From assembly GCA_944326115.1 (NCBI GenBank), contig CALVCQ010000001.1, positions 1 to 64,000 on the forward strand: a stretch of DNA of 64,000 nucleotides, in the 5' to 3' direction. This DNA is from Candidatus Gastranaerophilales bacterium. GTDB lineage: Bacteria; Cyanobacteriota; Vampirovibrionia; Gastranaerophilales; Gastranaerophilaceae. The notes beneath the pieces are model-generated. The model did not search any database and had not been told where the DNA came from. It saw only the letters and a list, made by a program, of their open reading frames with translations. This document shows, one piece after another, positions 16,479 to 23,244 of the stretch (within the stretch, counting starts at the first letter, position 1; each line of letters begins with the position of its first letter). The position numbers and the translations under genes were made by a program.

Positions 16479-17864
16479 ATGTTAAATATCCCCAAAAATC
16501 AAATTTTTTACGGACCGTCAGGCTGCAGCAAAAGTTTTAATCTTATTTTGGAAGCACTAAAAATTACTGGCTCCCCGCTGATTAGTCCGGATAAAAATCA
16601 TATATATACGGAAGAAGAATGCACAAAATTAATTGACGAATTCGATAATAAAAAAAGAACGGGAGAAATTGAATTAATAAGCTTTCATGACTCATATTCT
16701 TATATTGATTTTATCGAAGGCAGCAAACTTGATATAAAAGACGGCAGAAATTTATCCGGATATGAAATGAATTTTACAGATCGCTGCGGCTGTTTTAAAA
16801 AGATAGCGCAAAGAGCTTTATTTGAATGTCTTGATATTCCTCTGATAAAGAAATTACAGATTTTTTCTTTTACAAAACTTATGGAATATTTTAGGGAACT
16901 TTATCCTATGGGCTCGGTGTTCAGTATTGAATCATCGACATTTGAGCTTGTACGTTATACAAACAAATCAATAGTAATAAAGCCAAATTCACAGTCGGCA
17001 ATGCTGGAACTTTTATATGAACCTTTTGAAAAAATGCTTGAAAAGAGTATTCAAAGAGATATTCAAGGTCATGAACTTAAAGAAATTCTTGAGCCGTACA
17101 AAGGTTCTATAGCTTATTATAATGCAATATTTTTAAAATTAATTGATATATATGAAGCTGCCAAGATAAAACTTATTGAAGAATTTTACCGTGGCTCGTA
17201 CGAACTCAAAAAAGAAAACATGAAACCTTTTGTTTTAATAATAGAAGAAATCGACAATACAAATATCTCAAAAGTATTTGGAGAACTCATATCCCTGCTT
17301 GATGAAGACAAAAGAGGTCAGAGAATAGTCAGATTACCATATTCTCAGGAAAGATTTATGGTTCCTGAAAATTTATACATAATTGGTACAATAACAACAC
17401 CAAGCTATTTGACAGACTACAAAAACTGGAATATTTTATTAAGAAAATTCTCGTTTGTGAAACATTCGCCAAACCCTGCAATGGTTGCAGATTTTGGATG
17501 TAATTTCAGTGAAAAGTTCAAAATTTTAAACGAAAGAATTTCGCTTGTACTTGGTGAAGAATATCAAATCGGACATGGATTTTTCTTAAAAACCAAATAT
17601 GAAAATGCAGACATTAACAAATTAAAAGAACTCTGGTACAGATATGTATATCCGAGATTAAGGCTGTATCTTAACAAAGATTTTGACAGAATGCAGGCTA
17701 TACTTGGTGCGGCTAAAGATGACGGTTCTTCTTTTATAAAAACAAGAAACTGTATAAAATTACCGAATAATTACCAGCTTGATGAATCGAAAAAATTTAT
17801 ATATGCTGATCAAAATGCAGATAATTTTGATTTTCAACAGGCTTTAGAATATGCTTTCAGCTAA
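16479..17864 (+). CDS. Orphan McrB-like AAA+ NTPase with altered motifs
   Basis: I place the start at ATG 16479 behind AAAGGAG (16464-16470), giving 461 residues. The layout follows the McrB GTPase domain: Walker A GPSGCSKS (12-19), ISFHDSYSYIDFIEG (67-81; McrB proteins have FHQSYSYEDFIEG), Walker B LIIEEID (253-259), NISKVFGELISLLDEDKRG (262-280), LYIIGTITT (299-307) and IGHGFF (364-369). Three changes stand out: the McrB NRGN signature reads DNTN, the sensor strand reads IGTITT rather than IGTMNT, and the arginine-finger stretch (LLRKFSF) has one Arg. No DNA-binding N-terminal domain and no mcrC are adjacent, so it is unlikely to be a standard restriction enzyme. It has its own promoter and terminator. 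Confidence 0.8.
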   Translation: MLNIPKNQIFYGPSGCSKSFNLILEALKITGSPLISPDKNHIYTEEECTKLIDEFDNKKRTGEIELISFHDSYSYIDFIEGSKLDIKDGRNLSGYEMNFTDRCGCFKKIAQRALFECLDIPLIKKLQIFSFTKLMEYFRELYPMGSVFSIESSTFELVRYTNKSIVIKPNSQSAMLELLYEPFEKMLEKSIQRDIQGHELKEILEPYKGSIAYYNAIFLKLIDIYEAAKIKLIEEFYRGSYELKKENMKPFVLIIEEIDNTNISKVFGELISLLDEDKRGQRIVRLPYSQERFMVPENLYIIGTITTPSYLTDYKNWNILLRKFSFVKHSPNPAMVADFGCNFSEKFKILNERISLVLGEEYQIGHGFFLKTKYENADINKLKELWYRYVYPRLRLYLNKDFDRMQAILGAAKDDGSSFIKTRNCIKLPNNYQLDESKKFIYADQNADNFDFQQALEYAFS

Positions 17865-17867
17865 TTT

Positions 17868-17901
17868 AAATGACTGAGCGGAAACCTGCTCAGTCATTTT
17901 T
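17868..17901 (+). terminator. Intrinsic terminator after the McrB-like gene
   Basis: AAATGACTGAGC (17868-17879) pairs with GCTCAGTCATTT (17888-17899) and is followed by a T-rich tract. It starts four bases after the stop codon. Confidence 0.85.
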
Positions 17902-17950
17902 AATTTTTGGGGTATCCTGGTCTTTTTAGTGTATACTGCGATATAAATTT

Positions 17951-17982
17951 AAAAGCGGGAAAAGAAACCTTCCCGCTTTTTT
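17951..17982. terminator. Bidirectional terminator after the rhodanese gene
   Basis: AAAAGCGGGAA (17951-17961) pairs with TTCCCGCTTTT (17970-17980) and a T-run continues. The minus strand carries a matching T-run, which suits the leftward gene that stops at 17990. Confidence 0.8.
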
Positions 17983-17989
17983 ATAAAGT

Positions 17990-18403
17990 TTAATTAGGAT
18001 AATCTGCATCATCTGTTTCAACAATGTCAAAATCCCGTTTTTTCCATCCTTTAAATCCGCCCAAAAGCTCCATTACCGGATATCCTTTATCAGCAAGTAT
18101 GTAAGCGGCTTTTTTGCTTTTCTGACATAAGAAAGAATAGGTATATATAATGTTAATCTTGTCTTTTGAAAGCTGTACGAGCTGTTCTTCAAGCTGGTCA
18201 AACGGGATATGAACGGCATAGGGAATATGACCTTTTATGTAATCGTCATAATCTCTTACATCAATGAGATTGAATTCCTCAAGATGTTTTTCCATAAGAT
18301 GTTTCAATCTGTCCGGACCTATCATAAATGCAAGTTTTTCCAGAAAAAAATCTTTTGCTTTTCCCGTGTCTTTTGTTCGTTTTAAAATGTCTTCATGTTT
18401 CAT
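17990..18403 (-). CDS. Rhodanese-like domain protein
   Basis: I place the start at ATG 18403, which has AAAGGAG seven bases upstream; an earlier in-frame start would put that site inside the gene. The 137-residue product is a single rhodanese domain, a sulfur-carrier fold: LIDVRDYDDYIKGHIPYAVH, then the active-site region IIYTYSFLCQKSKKAAYILA with one cysteine, then GYPVMELLGGFKGWKKRDF. The cysteine follows a longer lead than in classical rhodaneses, similar to the TYxxxC variant seen in some single-domain proteins. Cytoplasmic. Sulfur donor and acceptor are unknown. Confidence 0.85.
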   Translation of the reverse strand: MKHEDILKRTKDTGKAKDFFLEKLAFMIGPDRLKHLMEKHLEEFNLIDVRDYDDYIKGHIPYAVHIPFDQLEEQLVQLSKDKINIIYTYSFLCQKSKKAAYILADKGYPVMELLGGFKGWKKRDFDIVETDDADYPN

Positions 18404-18494
18404 TTTTATCTCCTTTAATTTCTTTTTCAAATTAAAGGAAAATATATTTTATTTCATTCGACAAAAGTAGCATTTCAGTCTCTGTTAAGCGGTA

Positions 18495-19220
18495 TTATTT
18501 TCCAAACCTTCTGTTTCTCCGGTCAAATTCCATAATAGCTTTGTCCAGCTCTTCTTTATCAAATTCCGGCCAGTATGTGTCCGTCACATATACTTCCGAA
18601 TATGCTATCTGCCATAAAAGGTAGTTGCTTATGCGTTTTTCACCGCCTGTGCGGATAAGCAGATCAGGATCTGGTATATTTTTTGTGTATAAATGGCTGG
18701 AAATTGTTTCTTCTGTTATTTCTTCAGCAGATATCCCTTCTTTTACAATTGTTTTAAGCGCATTCGTTATTTCATCACGGGAACCGTAATTAAAAGCTAT
18801 ATTGAGATTGACGCCAGTGTTGTTTTTTGTTCGGTTTTCCGCATTGTGCACTATTTCAACAAGTTTTTTATTTAATTTTGAAAGATCACCGAGAAATCTA
18901 ATTTTAACATTCTCTTTGTGCATTTCTTCCAGTTCGTTTAAGAGAGTTTTTGCAAGCAGATTCATTAAAAATTCGACTTCTTCTTTTTTTCTGTTCCAGT
19001 TTTCCGTAGAAAAAGCATATACAGTCAAATATTTAATTTCGTATCTGTCAAAAAGCCGCATTGTGCCTCGCAAAGAGTCAACACCTTTCTGGTGACCGAC
19101 TGCGGAAGGAAGATGTTTTTCTTTTGCCCAGCGTCTGTTGCCGTCCATGATTACGGCAATGTGTTTAAGATTTGTTTTTTTTACTATTTCTTTGATATTT
19201 AATTCTTCTGCTGTTTCCAA
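18495..19220 (-). CDS. uppS: Isoprenyl transferase (undecaprenyl diphosphate synthase)
   Basis: This enzyme adds isopentenyl units to farnesyl diphosphate to give the undecaprenyl carrier for peptidoglycan and O-glycan synthesis. The 241 residues contain IAVIMDGNRRWAK (with the catalytic Asp), GHQKGVDSLR, the TVYAFSTENW motif and the C-terminal DLLIRTGGEKRISNYLLWQ. The start is TTG at 19220 with AAGGA seven bases upstream. It is a single leftward gene between the rhodanese and a divergent FtsB-like gene. Confidence 0.95.
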   Translation of the reverse strand: METAEELNIKEIVKKTNLKHIAVIMDGNRRWAKEKHLPSAVGHQKGVDSLRGTMRLFDRYEIKYLTVYAFSTENWNRKKEEVEFLMNLLAKTLLNELEEMHKENVKIRFLGDLSKLNKKLVEIVHNAENRTKNNTGVNLNIAFNYGSRDEITNALKTIVKEGISAEEITEETISSHLYTKNIPDPDLLIRTGGEKRISNYLLWQIAYSEVYVTDTYWPEFDKEELDKAIMEFDRRNRRFGK

Positions 19221-19327
19221 GCTTTTATCCTTTATAAATTATTAATGTCTCCGGTCTTGTGTATTCATATCAGCATACATTTTAAGACTCTCACAAAATA
19301 AGTTTATTATCGTACAACCTTTGTGAT

Positions 19328-19356
19328 TTGCTATCCTGATATGTTGACATTATAAT
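19328..19356 (+). promoter_or_regulatory. Promoter of the FtsB-like gene
   Basis: TTGCTA (19328-19333) and a perfect TATAAT (19351-19356) are 17 bases apart, about 30 bases before the GTG start. Confidence 0.6.
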
Positions 19357-19388
19357 ATTATAACAAAATAAAATTTAGGGGCAAAACA

Positions 19389-19796
19389 GTGAAAAAACCT
19401 GATTTGATAGTAAAAACTCAGGAGAAAAATAATAAGCGTAAAAACAAAATACGTTTTTACTATTCTTTTCTTACAATAGTTTTGTTGATTTGTCTCGTGC
19501 AAATAGGGATAAGTGCTTTTAATAATATAACAAAAAGCATAAGCTACCACGGTAAAATTAAAAAAATGAAAGCTTTAAATCAGCAGGCTTACGCCGAAAA
19601 CAGAAAGCTCAAAGAAGAGCTTGAGGACTTCAGCTCTTTAAAAAGTCTGGAAGCAATAGCCAGAAATAATCTTAAAATGGCAGGTGAAGATGAAGTGCTC
19701 GTAATTATCAATAAGCCCCAGCCAGCTGTTGAGGAAAATAAGAAGAAAAAAACAGTAAAACACAAAAACACAAAACCTGCTAAAACTAAATTATAA
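19389..19796 (+). CDS. FtsB/DivIC-like septum formation protein
   Basis: A 135-residue bitopic membrane protein. A basic cytoplasmic N terminus (1-25) is followed by one membrane helix (about 26-46), a coiled coil (55-80, KIKKMKALNQQAYAENRKLK and onward) and the family end SLKSLEAIARNNLKMAGEDEVLVII. FtsB/DivIC proteins link early and late division proteins at the septum. A Lys-rich tail of about 25 residues after the core is unusual. The GTG start lies behind AGGGG and a clear promoter. A terminator-like hairpin follows directly, so it is monocistronic. Confidence 0.85.
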   Translation: MKKPDLIVKTQEKNNKRKNKIRFYYSFLTIVLLICLVQIGISAFNNITKSISYHGKIKKMKALNQQAYAENRKLKEELEDFSSLKSLEAIARNNLKMAGEDEVLVIINKPQPAVEENKKKKTVKHKNTKPAKTKL

Positions 19797-19803
19797 AAAA
19801 GAG

Positions 19804-19839
19804 AAAGCTCCTTTGTATTTTCATACTTAAAGGAGCTTT
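19804..19839 (+). terminator. Hairpin terminator after the FtsB-like gene
   Basis: AAAGCTCCTTT (19804-19814) pairs perfectly with AAAGGAGCTTT (19829-19839). The T-run after the stem is short, so termination may be partial. Confidence 0.6.
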
Positions 19840-19881
19840 GTTAATAATGTTGCGACATAGAAGTAAAAACCTTACTTCTGT

Positions 19882-20124
19882 TTGCTTTTCAGCATTTTGT
19901 TACAAACTGTAGCGCTTATCATTGTTTACTTTATGGCTACCAGTTTGGCTGAGATTCCTATATTTGAATTAATCATTTTTGCACTTGCAATTGCCATTGA
20001 GCGTCTTTTTTTTGCACCTCTTAAAAGAAATGCTACACCTTCGCTTATGTTGCTTGCTGCTCTGTTTGCTTTTTTTAACATTAACTGTACCCCTGTTTTC
20101 AATACGCTTAGTCTAATCTTGTGA
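19882..20124 (+). CDS. Small membrane protein, uncertain
   Basis: An 80-residue hydrophobic frame that starts at TTG 19882; an in-frame stop lies at 19864-19866, and the next ATG is at residue 18. It would span the membrane two or three times (IIVYFMATSLAEIP, ELIIFALAIAIERLFFAP, LMLLAALFAFFNI). The ribosome binding site is weak. A short hairpin (AGAAGTAA/TTACTTCT) sits just before the start. Composition is plausible for a real small membrane protein, but I cannot name it and spurious translation of AT-rich DNA remains possible. Confidence 0.35.
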   Translation: MLFSILLQTVALIIVYFMATSLAEIPIFELIIFALAIAIERLFFAPLKRNATPSLMLLAALFAFFNINCTPVFNTLSLIL

Positions 20125-20231
20125 TGTCTTAACTTTTTTATGACATCTATATTCTTTTTATCGGGTCAATTAAAATTTTCTTTAGGATTTTATCTACTTT
20201 TGTTACATAAGTTTACAATACAAAATAAAAA

Positions 20232-20255
20232 GCCTTTAACAGATGTGTTAAAGGC
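20232..20255 (-). terminator. Second hairpin downstream of the yjbQ operon
   Basis: GCCTTTAACA and TGTTAAAGGC form a perfect ten-base stem with a four-base loop. On the minus strand it is followed by TTTTTATTTT, the pattern of an intrinsic terminator about 260 bases past yjbQ. Confidence 0.6.
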
Positions 20256-20440
20256 GTATTCGGTTAGTAATTTGGTAGTTAGGTTATAGAGTTTATGGAG
20301 TTATTAGGATTAAACTTTATTTTAATAATTAAGAACTATTTTCTATTTCATACACTTCTGTTTTTTTAATGAGTGTGAAGAAAAAAAATTTACTGAATTG
20401 AATATATTTATTACAAAAGTTAACAATTTATTTCTAACAC

Positions 20441-20484
20441 ACAAAAACCATTGTTTAAGCAGTATGCCGTACAATGGTTTTTGT
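20441..20484 (-). terminator. Terminator of the yjbQ operon
   Basis: ACAAAAACCATTGT (20441-20454) and ACAATGGTTTTTGT (20471-20484) are perfect 14-base complements. The stem lies about 33 bases past the yjbQ stop and places a T-run on the minus strand. Confidence 0.75.
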
Positions 20485-20516
20485 ATTTAAAATAATAAAT
20501 AAAAATCTTTGAAATA

Positions 20517-20933
20517 TCAGGTAATAATCTGGACATAGATATGGCGTGATCTTGGTTTATTGTCAAAATCTATAAGCACAATCTGCTGCCATGTTCCTAA
20601 AAGTAAGGCTCCGTCTATTAACGGAACGGATACGGAACTGCCTAAAAGAGCAGCTCTGACATGCGCATAACCGTTGCCGTCATGCCATGTATCGTCATGA
20701 TGATAGCTTTTGTCCATAGGTGCAATATCGTCTAGAATATCGGGCAAGTCCTTAACCAGTCCCGGTTCATATTCTATAGTTGTAATCGATGCTGTGCTTC
20801 CCGGAAGCGCAACTATAACGCATCCGTTTTTCAGATTATGCTGATATACTGCGGATTTTACCTTTTGTGTGATATCAATAATATCCGTAAATCCACGGGT
20901 ATTTATTGTAAAATTTTCCGTATAAACAGTCAT
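20517..20933 (-). CDS. yjbQ: YjbQ family protein (UPF0047)
   Basis: The 138-residue length and sequence match the YjbQ family, small trimeric proteins; some members show weak thiamin-phosphate synthase activity, but the physiological role is unsettled. Family features visible are TRGFTDIIDITQKV, the SYHHDDTWHDGNGYAHVRA segment with several histidines at the proposed active site, and GTWQQIVLIDFDNKPRSRHI near the end. Its ATG overlaps the stop of the upstream secreted-protein gene by one base (TAATG), so the two are translationally coupled although their functions are not obviously related. Confidence 0.9.
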   Translation of the reverse strand: MTVYTENFTINTRGFTDIIDITQKVKSAVYQHNLKNGCVIVALPGSTASITTIEYEPGLVKDLPDILDDIAPMDKSYHHDDTWHDGNGYAHVRAALLGSSVSVPLIDGALLLGTWQQIVLIDFDNKPRSRHIYVQIIT

Positions 20934-21988
20934 TACCTGGCGTCTCCTGTATATTTATATAAATCTATATCTCTTACTCTCATTGCAAAATAAGGTTTGG
21001 ATTGATTTTTTTCTTTTATAAATATTATAAAAGTATTATTAAAGAAGAAATTTCTCCCTTTTTGTTTTACAGCAACAGGCATAGACATTACCTTTATATC
21101 CATGATTGCTTCGCTTTTTAATTTTACGCCGGTATTGTTCATATTAAAATCAGCAGTCTGCAAAGCCTGAGAAATATAAAGTTTGTCTGTATGAAGAATT
21201 TCTTTGTTGCACAATTCCGGATAGCCTGTTTTTGCTTTCAGGCTCATAAACGGGACTTTTAGTTTATCACCTGCTGCAAATTTTTTATTTCCTTTATATT
21301 TTTGTGATTTTATGTTCAGGTCATTATATAAATCTTCAAAATTAAAGTTCAGGTTTGTTCTGTATAAAATAACCTCATCTTTATCTGATTTCAACGAAAC
21401 TGCATAATCAAACCGGTTGTTGTAAAAAAGTACATCTACACCGTTATAAAGGTTTTGCGGGCTGTTTTTGTCAATACCGAAGTACTGCACTTTTTGTTTG
21501 CTTCTTGCAAATTTTTCAACACCGAGGATATCAAATCTTGTTGTGAATTTAAAATCTTTTAGAAGCATAGAATAAATAAGATATGCATTTGTCGGGTCAT
21601 TCCAGTTTACATTGTTTAAAAGTTCGCTTTTTTCTTTGAATTTGTTCCATATTGCATCTTCAATTTGTTTTTTTAAGGCATTATTTGTTCTGCCGTAAGC
21701 AACGTAATAAGAATCTTGCGACAGCATATTCTTTTTAAATTCCTGACGATTTAATATTTTTACATTCTGAGGAGTTCCGCCGTTGAACATAATATAGCCT
21801 TTTACAATATTGTTCATAAACTCATTCCAGGCGAGCTGAAATGTTGCAACCCACAGTCTGTCCTGTTGTTTAAATTCCGATGAAAAAGCCGGCAGCATTT
21901 CAGGTGCGGTGTTTTTGTTTTTTGCGAGTGCAATACCGCCTGTGAGAATAAAAGCCGTAAGTATAAATGTTAGAAATATTTTTTTCAT
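20933..21988 (-). CDS. Secreted serpin-like hypothetical protein
   Basis: A 351-residue protein with a signal peptide (MKKIFLTFILTAFILTGGIA, cleavage near LAKN). The N-terminal region has RLWVATFQLAWNEFMNNIVKG (residues 44-64), the middle has VDVLFYNNRFDYAVSLK (184-200), and the C-terminal part reads NMNNTGVKLKSEAI (282-295) followed by FNNTFIIFIKEK (316-327) and PYFAMRV. The last two stretches resemble the serpin hinge (N-E-x-G-x-x-A) and the conserved C-terminal strand ending in a MGRV-like motif. I also recall similar proteins from Clostridia. True inhibitor function is unproven, since the hinge has Lys and Ser-Glu where small residues are expected. Confidence 0.65.
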   Translation of the reverse strand: MKKIFLTFILTAFILTGGIALAKNKNTAPEMLPAFSSEFKQQDRLWVATFQLAWNEFMNNIVKGYIMFNGGTPQNVKILNRQEFKKNMLSQDSYYVAYGRTNNALKKQIEDAIWNKFKEKSELLNNVNWNDPTNAYLIYSMLLKDFKFTTRFDILGVEKFARSKQKVQYFGIDKNSPQNLYNGVDVLFYNNRFDYAVSLKSDKDEVILYRTNLNFNFEDLYNDLNIKSQKYKGNKKFAAGDKLKVPFMSLKAKTGYPELCNKEILHTDKLYISQALQTADFNMNNTGVKLKSEAIMDIKVMSMPVAVKQKGRNFFFNNTFIIFIKEKNQSKPYFAMRVRDIDLYKYTGDAR

Positions 21989-22162
21989 AAAAACTCCCTG
22001 TGAATATGTCTAATTTACTGTAATATGAAATTGTTGTTACAAGTTTAATTTTTATTAGTATAAAACAAAGGTAAACATTTGTAACCTGACCGGATAATTA
22101 TAATCAATTATTTTTTATAAAAACACTTTATATATATAAGGTTAGTTCAGACAGGTTATTTT

Positions 22163-23143
22163 ATGTTTGGTTGTGTAAAAAGTCTTTATTCTTTAGGAAG
22201 AACGATTTATTCGTCAAGAACAGCCGGTGCATCTGCCGGTACAATGTTTGATGCTTTTGTTCATACAATGAGCCGTCCCCATATTGCAAGGCAGTCGGCA
22301 AGAAAAATTGTTGCACAGACGCAAGAAGCAGCTACTCAACTGGAGAAAACAGCGGATGAAATATTAAGAAAATCCGGAGTTGATGCAGAGGTTTCCTGCA
22401 GGGTAAAAAGTGTAGATTCAACAGCAGCAAAACAGATAAGATATATGCAGGGGTTTGATACGTACGAAAATCAGCGAAGCAAAGTTCTTGATATTATATC
22501 AGGCAGAGGTATGACAGAATTAATCGGAGATTCATACGGCATAAGATACACTCTCAAATCAGGCAGTTTTGATGATTTATTTAACGCTATTGCTGACAGA
22601 ACAAGAACTCATTCCGATTTCTTTGTAAAAAGTATTGAAGATTACCATGGCTGTAATATAACACCCTATGCAAACAAAAATATTCTTGATAATTATGCAA
22701 GCCTTGTTTATAAAGATACAAAAGGGAATATAAAACAAACAATTGCAACCAGTGCCGAAAAAAAATCGGGCTATACTCGTGATAATATTAACGCAGCTAT
22801 AAACGGTACAAATACAGAAATACAGGTTGGCGGTAAATTCACAAATCCGTGGGGTGATGTTGAACATTATTTATATGATATAAGACAGGGCAAACCTCTT
22901 GATTTGTCAAAATTAACACCTGAACAAAAAGAAATTGCACTGAAACTTCAAAGGGAATATAAAAAATTACTGCAAAACAAAAAAGCAAATGACTATTTCA
23001 CTACAAACTATTTAAATAAAATCTGGGAATATTTAAGAAATTCCGAGCTTAAAGGACTTGATGCACCGGAACTTCCTCCGTTCCCTGCAGGTTACAGTGA
23101 TGTATTGAGGGCGGAAAATATCATGAAACTTGCGCATTCTTAG
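22163..23143 (+). CDS. Divergent RelA/SpoT-like nucleotidyltransferase-fold protein
   Basis: A 326-residue protein. Residues 75-240 follow the order of the alarmone synthetase fold: RVKSVDSTAAKQ (80-91; RSH proteins have R-x-K-S-xx-S), IGDSYGIRYT (121-130; D-xx-G-I-R), an FVKSIEDYHG stretch (154-163), SGYTRDNINAAI (202-213; G-Y-x-x-x-H in true enzymes, here with Asn), TEIQVGG (218-224; E-I/V-Q-I) and WGDVEHYLYD (230-239). There is no HD hydrolase, TGS or ACT domain. A 70-residue N-terminal extension and a helical tail (245-326) flank the core. It could be a small alarmone synthetase or a toxin of that fold. It stands alone, with no visible antitoxin gene beside it. Confidence 0.65.
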   Translation: MFGCVKSLYSLGRTIYSSRTAGASAGTMFDAFVHTMSRPHIARQSARKIVAQTQEAATQLEKTADEILRKSGVDAEVSCRVKSVDSTAAKQIRYMQGFDTYENQRSKVLDIISGRGMTELIGDSYGIRYTLKSGSFDDLFNAIADRTRTHSDFFVKSIEDYHGCNITPYANKNILDNYASLVYKDTKGNIKQTIATSAEKKSGYTRDNINAAINGTNTEIQVGGKFTNPWGDVEHYLYDIRQGKPLDLSKLTPEQKEIALKLQREYKKLLQNKKANDYFTTNYLNKIWEYLRNSELKGLDAPELPPFPAGYSDVLRAENIMKLAHS

Positions 23144-23160
23144 AATGTTTTGTCATAAAC

Positions 23161-23223
23161 TGTCCGGGAAAATTCGTGATAAAACTCTGCCAAACAAAAC
23201 AATCCTGTGAATTGTTTTGTGAG
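23161..23223 (+). repeat. Variable-hairpin intergenic repeat, copy 2
   Basis: The head TGTCCGGGAAAATTCGTGAT continues as AAAACTCTGCC, then a perfect hairpin ACAAAACAAT/ATTGTTTTGT and GAG. It lies between the convergent RelA/SpoT-like gene and secA and may act as a transcript end for either. Confidence 0.7.
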
Positions 23224-23244
23224 AAAGAAACAGCTTAATTTGCT

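Larger units (their letters stand above)
20125..20516. other. Intergenic region with two hairpins
   Basis: About 390 bases between convergent genes. It holds the perfect stems at 20232-20255 and 20441-20484, both suited to ending the leftward transcript. Nothing else is recognisable. Confidence 0.6.

Noticed and set aside
16479-18403. A type IV McrBC restriction system
   Set aside because: The upstream gene is plsC and the downstream gene is a rhodanese; no McrC-like nuclease is present and the McrB signature is altered.
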